A stretch of DNA of 64,000 bases from Marinicella marina (GTDB taxonomy: Bacteria > Pseudomonadota > Gammaproteobacteria > Xanthomonadales > Marinicellaceae): positions 62,001 through 126,000 of the forward strand of contig NZ_JASJNC010000010.1 of assembly GCF_030065545.1 (NCBI RefSeq), in the 5' to 3' direction. The translations under genes and the position numbers were made by a program. The notes below the pieces were generated by a model, which worked only from the letters and a program-made list of their open reading frames with translations, ran no database searches and was not told the origin of the DNA. Of the stretch, positions 25,911 to 34,686 are shown piece after piece; position 1 is the stretch's first letter; the number at the start of each line of letters is the position of its first letter.

Positions 25911-28451
25911 ATGCAAAAACAAATCACACAATTCGTCCTGAGAAAGCCCAAACTGATCTTCTTTATGTTGCTGTTATTAACGGCGGTAACCGCAGCTTTG
26001 ATACCGATGATTCAGATTGATACTGATCCTGAAAACATGCTGTCAGAGGACCAAGTGTCACGACAGTTTCATAACCAGGTCAAAGCCAGGTTCAACCTAC
26101 ATGACATGATTGTAGTGGGTGCTGTCAGTGAACACGAACAAGGTATTTATAACCAAAGCTCATTGACAGCGCTGCACGCAATAACTGAGCAAGTGATACA
26201 AATAACCGGTGTGATTGATTATGATTTGATGTCGCTTTCAACCGTGGACAACATTTCGCAGGTCAATGATGAGCAACTATCAGGTGGTGGTATCCGCTTT
26301 GAGTGGCTTATGAAAGAGCCGCCCGTCAATGATAAACAGGCGGCAGAATTGGCCGCGAAAGTGGCACGCCTGCCTTTGTTGCAAAACACGTTGGTTTCTG
26401 CTGATCAAAAAGCAGCCAGTATCTATGTGCCGATTGCTGATAAGAATGAAAGCCACCGCATCGCCACAACAATCCAGAGTATCATTGATGACACGGCTTC
26501 CGACGATGAGTACCACATCACTGGTTTACCGGTGGCAGAGGATACGTTTGGTTACCAGATGTTCATTCAAATGGGTATTTCAGCACCGTTGGCAGGTTTG
26601 ATGATTTTCGTGATGTTGTGGTATTTCTTCCGCAACTTTAAATTCATTGCGGCGCCGATGATAGTGGCAATGGTGACCGTGATTACTGTGATGGGAACCA
26701 TGATTGGTATGGGTTATACGGTACATATCATGAGTTCCATGATCGCCATATTTTTGATGCCGATTGCGGTGGTGGACTCGGTTCATATCATGTCGGATTT
26801 TGTTGAGCGTTACCATGACGATGAGGACAGAGCCGGTGTGATAGGCCGTGTGGTGGCTGATTTATTCAAACCCATGCTGTTCACCAGTGTCACCTCAGCC
26901 ATCGGGTTCTTCTCTTTGATGTTAACGCCGATTCCACCGGTACAGATCTTTGGTGCTTTTGTCGGTGGTGGTATTTTATTGGCTTTTATCCTGACAATTT
27001 TATTCATCCCAGCTTATTTGATTGTGTTAAAGCCCAGTTCTTTGGCTGGTTTGAAGCAGTTGCACCACAGTGAGTCAGCCCTGTCGGCCTTGATTAAAAA
27101 ACTCGGTGGTTTGGGTTTGGCGCACAGTAAGTCGGTGTTGTTTTTCTTTTTGTTGACTTTGGCCATCAGTGTTTGGGGCATCATGAAAATTCAAATCAAC
27201 GACAACCCCGTGCGTTGGTTCAAAGCCGATCACCCCATCAGGGTGGCTGATCAAGTGCTGAATGCGCATTTTGCTGGGACCTATGATGCTTATTTGGTGT
27301 TAGAGGCTGATGTAAAGGCCATTGAGCAGGATTTCAAAGCGGTGTTAGAGGCAGAATTTGTCAGTATGCCATGGTTTGAACAAGCCAAATCAACCTACAG
27401 TGAAGCCAATGGTGGCCTGGCAGAGCGCCTGAATGAATTGTTATTTTGGGCCGAAGATCAGTTGTTTGCAGTTGATGAGGATGAGGCCGCTGGCTTGGAT
27501 CAGTTAATAAGCGTGATTGAACAAACCGTCAGTGACATCAACGTTTTCAAATCACCGCCTCATTTGGCTTATGTCGCGGCTTTACAACAAGGTTTACAAA
27601 ACTCAGGCTGGGTGGGTAAATCCAACTCTTTGGCAGATTTGGTTAAAACGGTGAAACGTGAGCTTCAAGGCGGCGGCCAGGATGCCTACCAACTACCACA
27701 ATCTCAATCCGGTGTGGCACAAACCTTATTACAATACCAATCATCACACCGGCCACAAGATTTATGGCATTTTGTCAGTCAAGATTACACCAGTACGGTG
27801 ATTTGGGTACAGTTAGCCAGTGGTGATAACCAAGACATGAGCCGGGTGGTGGATTACATGCGTGAATTTACTGAAACAAACCCGCCGCCAGAAAATATCA
27901 GCGTGCAATGGGCTGGCAAAGCCTATTTGAATAAAGTTTGGCAAGAACAAATGGTGGCTGGTATGGGTATGAGCCTAATCAGTGCCTTTGTGGTGGTGTT
28001 TGTGATGATGGTGGTTTTGTTCAGGAGCTTGCTCTTTGGTTTGTTGGCGATGTTACCGTTGACGCTGACCATCTCGTTTATCTACGGCTTGATTGGTTGG
28101 GTGGGCAAAGACTATGACATGCCAATTGCGGTGCTCTCAGCACTGACTTTGGGCTTGTCGGTGGATTTTGCCATACACTTTTTACAACGGGCCAGAGACA
28201 TCCATGCAACGACCAATGACTTTCAAGCCACCATGGTACAGATGTTTGAGGAGCCAGCGGCTGCCATCAGTAAGAATGCCATGGTCATAGCCATCGGCTT
28301 CACACCGCTGTTGTTGGCGCCACTGGTACCTTACATCACCGTGGGGGTGTTTTTAGCCAGCATCATGGCGGTCTCGGCTTTGGTTACCTTGGTGATGCTG
28401 CCAGCGGTACTGAATTTATTAAAAACTTGGGCTTTCCGGAGTGAATCATGA
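25911..28451 (+). CDS. RND/MMPL family transporter
   Basis: This 846-aa inner-membrane protein has two repeats, each with one span, a large periplasmic loop and five more spans. RND/MMPL features include SSMIAIFLMPIAVVDSVHIMSDF and its counterpart LGLSVDFAIHFLQRARD, each with the membrane-embedded acidic residue. The family (MmpL/HpnN-like) exports lipids or hydrophobic compounds. It heads a three-gene operon with a LolA-like protein (4-bp overlap) and an outer-membrane barrel, suggesting lipid transport to the outer membrane. Substrate unknown. Confidence 0.9.
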   Translation: MQKQITQFVLRKPKLIFFMLLLLTAVTAALIPMIQIDTDPENMLSEDQVSRQFHNQVKARFNLHDMIVVGAVSEHEQGIYNQSSLTALHAITEQVIQITGVIDYDLMSLSTVDNISQVNDEQLSGGGIRFEWLMKEPPVNDKQAAELAAKVARLPLLQNTLVSADQKAASIYVPIADKNESHRIATTIQSIIDDTASDDEYHITGLPVAEDTFGYQMFIQMGISAPLAGLMIFVMLWYFFRNFKFIAAPMIVAMVTVITVMGTMIGMGYTVHIMSSMIAIFLMPIAVVDSVHIMSDFVERYHDDEDRAGVIGRVVADLFKPMLFTSVTSAIGFFSLMLTPIPPVQIFGAFVGGGILLAFILTILFIPAYLIVLKPSSLAGLKQLHHSESALSALIKKLGGLGLAHSKSVLFFFLLTLAISVWGIMKIQINDNPVRWFKADHPIRVADQVLNAHFAGTYDAYLVLEADVKAIEQDFKAVLEAEFVSMPWFEQAKSTYSEANGGLAERLNELLFWAEDQLFAVDEDEAAGLDQLISVIEQTVSDINVFKSPPHLAYVAALQQGLQNSGWVGKSNSLADLVKTVKRELQGGGQDAYQLPQSQSGVAQTLLQYQSSHRPQDLWHFVSQDYTSTVIWVQLASGDNQDMSRVVDYMREFTETNPPPENISVQWAGKAYLNKVWQEQMVAGMGMSLISAFVVVFVMMVVLFRSLLFGLLAMLPLTLTISFIYGLIGWVGKDYDMPIAVLSALTLGLSVDFAIHFLQRARDIHATTNDFQATMVQMFEEPAAAISKNAMVIAIGFTPLLLAPLVPYITVGVFLASIMAVSALVTLVMLPAVLNLLKTWAFRSES

Positions 28452-29233
28452 AGCATAAATTATTTTTATTGGGCTTTCTTCTCTGCAGCACTATCGCGGT
28501 TACTGCCGCTGAACTGAAAGTGGATCAAATCATCGAAAAAGCCAACTTAGCCTCGTTCTATGCAGGTGAAAATGGTCGCAGTGATGCAAGGATGATCATT
28601 GTTGATGCCAAGGGCAACAAACAATTGCGCCAGTTTGTGATTTATCGACAAGATGTGGTGGAAGATGGCAAGGATAACGGTGATCAAAATTTTTTGGTGG
28701 TTTTTTCTCGACCAGCAGATGTCAGAGGCACGGTGTTCTTGGTACACAAAAAAGCCGGTAGCGATGATGATCGGTGGTTGTACTTACCAGCATTGGATTT
28801 AGAGAAGAGGATTTCAGCCAGTGACAACCGCACCAGTTTTGTTGGTGCCAATTTCTTTTATGAAGATGTCTCTGGGCGCCACCCAGCTGCAGATGAGCAT
28901 CAATTGGTGTCTGAAACTGACCAGTATTACGTGATAAAAAGCACCCCCAAAGCACCGGCTGAAGTTGAGTTTGTCAGTTACGAGTTGAACATAGACAAAC
29001 AAACATTCTTGCCAATGAAAATCGCATACAGCAACCAAGCCGGTGAAGTGTATCGACAGGTGGAGGTGGTGGAAGTGGCAATTGTACAAGGCCACCCAAC
29101 GGTGATGAAATCCAAAGTCAGTGACCTGAGGAGCAACGGTTATACTTTATTAGAGTTCAGAAGACCCAGTTATGATGTAGAGATGGCTGATGGTATGTTC
29201 ACCACACGCTCGTTACGAAACCCACCTAAATAA
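28448..29233 (+). CDS. Outer membrane lipoprotein-sorting (LolA-like) protein
   Basis: The 261-aa protein has a signal peptide (MKHKLFLLGFLLCSTIAVTAA) and a LolA-like half-barrel fold: FLVVFSRPADVRGTVFLVHK, DRWLYLPALDLEKRISASDNRTSFVG, VSYELNIDKQTFLPMKI. The LolA-like/DUF1329-type family is regularly encoded beside MMPL-type RND pumps, where it is thought to shuttle hydrophobic cargo across the periplasm. It overlaps the pump by ATGA and precedes the barrel gene by a few bases. There is no lipobox. Confidence 0.88.
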   Translation: MKHKLFLLGFLLCSTIAVTAAELKVDQIIEKANLASFYAGENGRSDARMIIVDAKGNKQLRQFVIYRQDVVEDGKDNGDQNFLVVFSRPADVRGTVFLVHKKAGSDDDRWLYLPALDLEKRISASDNRTSFVGANFFYEDVSGRHPAADEHQLVSETDQYYVIKSTPKAPAEVEFVSYELNIDKQTFLPMKIAYSNQAGEVYRQVEVVEVAIVQGHPTVMKSKVSDLRSNGYTLLEFRRPSYDVEMADGMFTTRSLRNPPK

Positions 29234-29245
29234 GCGATTGTGGTG

Positions 29246-30568
29246 ATGCTGAAACTGATTGTTATTGGGCTGCTCACTTTGAGTGGTTTCAATGCCTTTG
29301 CCCAAGACACTCAAAAGGATGTTGACACTGAGCAAGCCGGAACTGATATTCAACAAGATGATTGGGGTGATGACTGGGGCGATGACTGGGATGAGGAGCC
29401 ATCAGCCTGGCAACACGCTGGCTTTCTTGAGTTGGCCTATGGTGATCGATTGGACAGCGATCGATTGTTTGCTCGTCAGCAGGTATTGAGTGAATTTAGG
29501 TGGCATCAGGAACTTGAGTATGAACATGATGCTTTCAATTTTAATTGGGCACATGATGTTTGGTACGATGATGTGTTGCAAACATCACAATTTGATTTGC
29601 GTGAGCTCAATGTGCAGTTTTCAAAATTCGGTCAAACTGATTTCCAATTAGGCCGCCAAATCAGCACTTGGGGCACCGGTGATTTACTGTTTATCAATGA
29701 CTTGTTTCCGAAAGATTGGGTGTCGTTTTTTGCAGGGCGTGATGACAATTACCTCAAGGCACCAGCTGACGCATTACGCATCACCAGCTATTTCGATATC
29801 GCCAACGTGGATTTAGTCGTAACTCCGAAAGCTGAACCAGACCGCTTTATCAATGGCGAACGTTTTTCGCTGTTTTTTCCCTTGCGCTCATCGCAAGTGG
29901 GGGGTGGTGAAGTTATCAATCCGAAAAACCCTTCAACAACAGAAATTGCCTTGCGGTTATTCAAGAACATCAACGGCCATCAGTTCGCACTGTATGGTTA
30001 TCATGGCATCGAAAAATCACCCACTGGTATCAACCCCAATGGCGATGCCTTTTTTCCTCAGAAAAATGTTTTTGGTGCCAGTTACCAAGCGGCTTTGGGC
30101 ATAGGCATATTTAACTTGGAAATAGGCCATCATCAAGCCAGAGAAGACCGCCAAGGTAACCAAGCATTGATTCCTAATTCACAATGGCGAGGCTTGGTCG
30201 GGTATAACATGGAATTGGTCAAGAAGTTGAATTGGGGTTCGCAGATTTACCTGGAACACACCGACAATCACGTTACGCTGATAAACAATTCATTCAACCC
30301 GGAATTTGAGCCAGAACAAAATCGCTATGTCATCACCAATCGTTTGACCTACCAAGCGATGCAAGACAAGCTCACATGGTCTTTGTTCGTTTTTTACTCA
30401 CCCACCGATGAGGACAGTTATTGGCGACCATCGGTCAACTACCGGCACAACGACCAATGGCAATTCACCCTGGGCGGTAACTTATTTACAGGTCAAGATA
30501 ATCACACCTTCTTTGGTCAGTTTGAAGATGCCAGCAACTGGTATACCCGCATCCGTTACCAATTCTGA
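29246..30568 (+). CDS. Predicted outer-membrane beta-barrel protein
   Basis: The roughly 440-aa exported protein has a signal peptide ending near FNAFAQD, an acidic tryptophan-containing linker (DDWGDDWGDDWDEE, about residues 38-51) and then amphipathic beta strands to a terminal aromatic (RYQF), the classical barrel-assembly signature. It fits DUF1302/porin-like barrels that accompany RND plus LolA-like genes. ATG 29246 is preferred; a GTG at 29240 is in frame. It is the third gene of the operon and probably the outer-membrane exit or acceptor component. Confidence 0.8.
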   Translation: MLKLIVIGLLTLSGFNAFAQDTQKDVDTEQAGTDIQQDDWGDDWGDDWDEEPSAWQHAGFLELAYGDRLDSDRLFARQQVLSEFRWHQELEYEHDAFNFNWAHDVWYDDVLQTSQFDLRELNVQFSKFGQTDFQLGRQISTWGTGDLLFINDLFPKDWVSFFAGRDDNYLKAPADALRITSYFDIANVDLVVTPKAEPDRFINGERFSLFFPLRSSQVGGGEVINPKNPSTTEIALRLFKNINGHQFALYGYHGIEKSPTGINPNGDAFFPQKNVFGASYQAALGIGIFNLEIGHHQAREDRQGNQALIPNSQWRGLVGYNMELVKKLNWGSQIYLEHTDNHVTLINNSFNPEFEPEQNRYVITNRLTYQAMQDKLTWSLFVFYSPTDEDSYWRPSVNYRHNDQWQFTLGGNLFTGQDNHTFFGQFEDASNWYTRIRYQF

Positions 30569-30668
30569 TTCATTTAAGGTCTATGATTTAACCACCGCAG
30601 CCTAATAATTCCTTGCTATAATTATGGGATGAGGGGAAATGTAGTGTGTGTTTTTATTGTAGTGATTG

Positions 30669-30845
30669 ATGAGTAGCTTGTTCAGCGAACTGAAACGACG
30701 CAATGTGTTTCGGGTCGGAACAGCATATCCAGTCAGTGCCTGGCTGATTGGGTGTTGGATGGCATCGATGCACCCACTTCTCGTTGCTTCACCGCACATC
30801 GGAGATGATGATTTCATGTGCATAAATCTCACAGGCAATAGGTGA
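30669..30845 (+). pseudogene. Remnant of an ELKRRNVFRVG-type membrane protein
   Basis: A 58-codon ORF starts MSSLFSELKRRNVFRVGTAYPVSAWLIG, which matches the conserved N-terminal membrane anchor of a large family of CadC/cyclase/TPR-type proteins in related gammaproteobacteria. After WLIG the reading frame diverges; the +2 frame continues VLDGIDAPTS, the expected family continuation, so a frameshift occurs near 30750 and the rest of the gene is gone. Its stop TGA overlaps the ATG of the first tandem paralogue. It is probably non-functional. Confidence 0.6.
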
Positions 30846-31624
30846 TGTTACTCAGGCGCATCACACAACATGTTCAAAACCAAAACTGGTTCGCCGTCTT
30901 TATCGACTTCCTGATCGTAGTAGTGGGTGTCTTTATTGGTATCCAAGTGGCTAATTGGAATGAAACCAGGCTGGAAAACCAACTTTCTGCTGACTTCACG
31001 GAACGATTGAGGGATGACATCTTTGAGGAAGCTTGGGATTTTGAATACATGATTGAGTACTACACCGATGTGCAACAAAACGCTGAAAGGGTTCTAGCTG
31101 ATTTGGAATCGGGTAAACAGCTCAAAGACATTGATTTGGTGATTGCGGCTTATCGGGCATCTCAGATCAATATCATCACCAGACGCCGGTCTACCTATGA
31201 TGAACTGGTCTCAATCGGCAAGATGGACCTCATCAAAGATCAGTTACTCAGAGACACCGCCATCGCTGTGTATGAGTTTCCTTTTTATGACTCCATTTAC
31301 ACCAGTGGCTATGAGTCTAAATACCGAGAAATATTCCGCATGCACATCCACAGTGAAGTGCAAATGGCATTGAGTATTCACTGTGGTGACAAAAATGTTG
31401 AGCCACTCGACTATCAAGGCATCATTGATTCCATAGACTACCCATGTGATCCTTTATTAAATGAGGACTTGGTTGCTGATGCAGCTGCTACCATCAGAAC
31501 GCATGAATTGTTTTTGCCTTACTTAAGGCTGAGGTTGGCTCAGCTACAAGCCAGCTTATACAGTCTGAAAAATTATTACCCAGAGTTAACTGATAACCTC
31601 AAGAAATTCAGAGGAGCCAACTGA
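30845..31624 (+). CDS. DUF6090-like membrane-anchored protein, copy 1
   Basis: This is the first of five tandem paralogues (259 aa). Residues 1-40 (LLRRIT, then FIVVVGVFIGIQVANWNE-like segment) are nearly invariant across the set and form a single N-terminal membrane anchor with basic residues on the cytoplasmic side. The remaining ~215 residues are helical, presumably periplasmic, and share only the core STYDELVSIGKMDLIKD...LRD. Cysteines at 180 and 201 differ in position from copies 2, 4 and 5. ATG 30845 is used; a GTG at 30842 precedes it. No function is known; I believe DUF6090 is the family name. Confidence 0.8.
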   Translation: MLLRRITQHVQNQNWFAVFIDFLIVVVGVFIGIQVANWNETRLENQLSADFTERLRDDIFEEAWDFEYMIEYYTDVQQNAERVLADLESGKQLKDIDLVIAAYRASQINIITRRRSTYDELVSIGKMDLIKDQLLRDTAIAVYEFPFYDSIYTSGYESKYREIFRMHIHSEVQMALSIHCGDKNVEPLDYQGIIDSIDYPCDPLLNEDLVADAAATIRTHELFLPYLRLRLAQLQASLYSLKNYYPELTDNLKKFRGAN

Positions 31625-32355
31625 TGTTACTAAGAAGAATAACCCAACACGTCCAAAACCAAAATTGGTTTGCCGTATTTATCGATTTCATCATCGTTGT
31701 GGTCGGTGTTTTTATTGGTATTCAAGTGGCCAATTGGAATGAGGCGCTGAGGGAAAAGCAAGCAGAAAAGGTGTATCTCGAGCGCATGCATGAGGACATT
31801 AAATTTGCACAAGCTTTTGTCGAAGAATCAATCAGGCGTCGAATTCGAGATTTTGAAGCAAGTTTAGTCATGATTGAAATCATGAATGAAGACGGCAGTG
31901 AGTTAACTGATGAATACATTGAGTGTGCGCTTCCATCTTCAATCAATATCTTGATTGATCTGCCATTTTTGAACACCATCAAAGAGTTATTGGAAACTGG
32001 GAAAGTTAACATACTGGATGATGCTGCATTACGAAATGGCATACTGGAATTACAAAATAGAAGTGAACTATTGACTCGTTTTCAAGACCTGACTCTGAGC
32101 TCAATTATCAACATCACAAATGAGTTTTCAAATTCTATCAAGCAGCGAGCCAGTAGAGGAGATGCAGATGAAATAAGATTGGTTCGTCATTGCAATTTGA
32201 AAGCATTACATGCCAATAATCGATTCATCAATGCCATCAGTGAAAATATGGACATTGCCGATGCATTCATCAATAAAAGACTAATTCCTTGGTCTGAACA
32301 GATTGAAAAGCTGCATCAATTAATCGATCAATCACTTAACTTGAGTCACCCATAA
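31624..32355 (+). CDS. DUF6090-like membrane-anchored protein, copy 2
   Basis: The 243-aa second paralogue overlaps copy 1 by 1 bp (TGATG). The anchor is identical to copy 1 except for single substitutions (FLIV to FIIV). The helical C-terminal part contains the shared core FLNTIKELLETGKVNILDDAALRN and cysteines at 101 and 190, a spacing echoed in copies 4 and 5. Coding density and overlap imply co-translation with copy 1. Confidence 0.8.
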   Translation: MLLRRITQHVQNQNWFAVFIDFIIVVVGVFIGIQVANWNEALREKQAEKVYLERMHEDIKFAQAFVEESIRRRIRDFEASLVMIEIMNEDGSELTDEYIECALPSSINILIDLPFLNTIKELLETGKVNILDDAALRNGILELQNRSELLTRFQDLTLSSIINITNEFSNSIKQRASRGDADEIRLVRHCNLKALHANNRFINAISENMDIADAFINKRLIPWSEQIEKLHQLIDQSLNLSHP

Positions 32356-33123
32356 ATGCTTTTAAGAAGAATAACAAAACACGTCACCGAGCAAAACTGG
32401 TTTGCGGTATTTATCGATTTTATCATTGTAGTAGTCGGTGTTTTTATTGGTATCCAAGTGGCCAATTGGAATGAGGCCAGGGTGGAAGCCGAACGGGAAC
32501 AAGAGGTGCTTATAGCAATACTTGATGACCTAAAGCTTGATTTAACTATGTTGGAATCAGCATCAGCCATGGCAAAAATTAATATAGACACTTCAAACTA
32601 TATGCTTGAACAAGCTGGTTTTATCCCTTTAGATAAAATTTCCATACCTGTTGTTAATTCATCATTAATTGGTCAAGAATTACTTTTATCACCCCACGAA
32701 TTAATTCCTGAAGATCGAAAAAACCAACTCTGGAAACTGGTGAGTGTACATTTTTATCCCATACAATCCAATACAGCTTTCAGCTCTTTGATTGCTGCTG
32801 GTGATTTAAAGATTATTTCAAACCAGGACCTCATTAGTAACCTACAAAGCTATACACAGCATTGGAATTCATTGCGAGATTCAAATGTAACTACCTATAA
32901 AAAGTTTCGTGACCGAACTATTTTTGTTGGTCAGGAATTTGGCCTGAGTCCATTTATTAAAATTCCAGAAAAAGATTTAATTGGCATGATACAGGACAAT
33001 CCCAAACTCAAGGCGGTGCTCAGAACATTGCTTGAATACACTGTGTTACATAAAGCACAGTTTGAACAAACTAGTAATCAAACATTGAAATTGATCGATA
33101 AAGTAGAAAAGGAAATTCGATAA
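32356..33123 (+). CDS. DUF6090-like membrane-anchored protein, copy 3
   Basis: The 255-aa paralogue starts directly after the copy 2 stop (TAAATG). The N-terminal 40 residues are conserved (MLLRRITKHVTEQNWF...). The C-terminal domain is helical, with the core TAFSSLIAAGDLKIISNQDLIS, but it is the only copy with no cysteine at all, so a disulfide proposed for the others cannot form here. Confidence 0.8.
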   Translation: MLLRRITKHVTEQNWFAVFIDFIIVVVGVFIGIQVANWNEARVEAEREQEVLIAILDDLKLDLTMLESASAMAKINIDTSNYMLEQAGFIPLDKISIPVVNSSLIGQELLLSPHELIPEDRKNQLWKLVSVHFYPIQSNTAFSSLIAAGDLKIISNQDLISNLQSYTQHWNSLRDSNVTTYKKFRDRTIFVGQEFGLSPFIKIPEKDLIGMIQDNPKLKAVLRTLLEYTVLHKAQFEQTSNQTLKLIDKVEKEIR

Positions 33124-33124
33124 G

Positions 33125-33868
33125 ATGCTACTTCGTAGAATAACCGAACACGTTAAAGACCAAAACTGGTTTGCTGTTTTTCTGGATTTTCTGATAGTGG
33201 TCGTTGGGGTGTTTATTGGCATCCAAGTGGCCAATTGGAATGCTGAGCGACAGAATCAAGCAAAAGCAGAGTTTCTGGTTGATCGATTGTATGAAGAGGT
33301 CAAAGATGTTGAAGTTAAGTTACAGATGTATATTGAAACCCATAAGAATATCTTAAAACAACGAACTCAATTTGCTTTGGCTGTTCAAGATAAGCAAGCA
33401 TGCAGCAATCAAATTGACAAAATGAAGGAGTCGGTGCTGTCAGTGGGCGACTTTCCACCACCAAGATTTTCACTGCCCATTGCTACTCAAGCATTGAACA
33501 CCGGTGAACTGGCCATCATCACTGCAGACACCCTCAGAGATGAAGTGCAAAATACCACCGATGAAATGCAGTTTTTATCCCGACAATGGCAACGTTACAT
33601 CAAAACCGTTCAGGAAGTAGAAAAGCTGATCAATACACAATCAGGCCTGGCCATTAACTCAGGTCGAGACAAACCCCTTTACTCGACTGAACCTTATTCA
33701 CTCGATCGTTATGAATTATTGTCAGTGGAGAAGCTCTGTAATAACACGGAAATTATTGGCTCACTGTCTGGCGTAGAGGTCTTACAGCAAATTTATGTGG
33801 CTTATATGCTAGAAATACAAACAAGATTGAATCAATACTTGAACACATTAAAGGGTTACCAGAGCTGA
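33125..33868 (+). CDS. DUF6090-like membrane-anchored protein, copy 4
   Basis: The 247-aa paralogue starts one base after copy 3 ends. The anchor is conserved, with WNAER replacing the WNE of the others. The shared core appears as ATQALNTGELAIITADTLRDE. Cysteines at 93 and 205 match the spacing in copies 2 and 5. A coiled-coil tendency is visible in the first 60 residues after the membrane span. Confidence 0.8.
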   Translation: MLLRRITEHVKDQNWFAVFLDFLIVVVGVFIGIQVANWNAERQNQAKAEFLVDRLYEEVKDVEVKLQMYIETHKNILKQRTQFALAVQDKQACSNQIDKMKESVLSVGDFPPPRFSLPIATQALNTGELAIITADTLRDEVQNTTDEMQFLSRQWQRYIKTVQEVEKLINTQSGLAINSGRDKPLYSTEPYSLDRYELLSVEKLCNNTEIIGSLSGVEVLQQIYVAYMLEIQTRLNQYLNTLKGYQS

Positions 33869-33912
33869 GATTAAAGTTAATTTTATGAATAAAACATCAT
33901 CTTTAGATAATC

Positions 33913-34653
33913 ATGCTACTAAGAAGAATCACTAGACACGTCACTGAGCAAAACTGGTTCGCCGTCTTTATCGACTTCATCATCGTAGTAGTTGGTGTAT
34001 TTATTGGTATCCAAGTGGCCAATTGGAACGAAACACAAAACAACAAAAAAGGCATGGTTGCTGCATTGGAACGCCTTAACCGAGAAGTGAGTCAAAACAT
34101 CAGCAGCATTGATAAAATATTAGATCATTACCAAGCAAATAACAGCGACATGAGTGCAGGGCGTGAGTCATTGGATACTTGTACTTATTCGGCAGAAGGT
34201 CAGGCGGCATTAGAAAGGTTGTTGTTTGATTTTGTTGAAGATGTTCAACCTAATTTTGTGACTGTTGTGGCCGATCAGTTGGCTGCTCAAAACAGTTATC
34301 AAGTGCTGTTATCAGTTGAGCTCAGAGAGGGGTTTGGTGATTACATCGCTGACATTCAAGAGGAGGAAGAGCAACTGACCAGTCATTATAATAATATGTG
34401 GGCTCACCACATTAATCGGCACCCCTTTGTTGATGCGTATTTTTCCAATGATGTCAGTTCAATTCAAGATTATTCTGGTTGGGGCTTTAGGTTAGACAAG
34501 CCTTTCGAAGAGGTGTGTAAAGATGCCTCTTTTAGAAATCGGTTCATAAACACCATGGGCTTTTATACATCGATTAATCATCGTTTAATTGATTTTAAAG
34601 TCAAGGTTGAAGCTTTTCAGCAGTTGTTAAAAGTGGCACTTGAATCGCAATAA
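33913..34653 (+). CDS. DUF6090-like membrane-anchored protein, copy 5
   Basis: The 246-aa last paralogue is separated from copy 4 by 44 bp rather than tightly abutting, so it may have its own translation signals, though no clear Shine-Dalgarno is seen. The anchor is conserved (MLLRRITRHVTEQNWF). Cysteines are at 90 and 202. The core is more diverged (VVADQLAAQNSYQVLLSVELREG). Function unknown. Confidence 0.8.
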   Translation: MLLRRITRHVTEQNWFAVFIDFIIVVVGVFIGIQVANWNETQNNKKGMVAALERLNREVSQNISSIDKILDHYQANNSDMSAGRESLDTCTYSAEGQAALERLLFDFVEDVQPNFVTVVADQLAAQNSYQVLLSVELREGFGDYIADIQEEEEQLTSHYNNMWAHHINRHPFVDAYFSNDVSSIQDYSGWGFRLDKPFEEVCKDASFRNRFINTMGFYTSINHRLIDFKVKVEAFQQLLKVALESQ

Positions 34654-34686
34654 GATAATAGAAAAAATTAAATCAAGAGAAATTAA

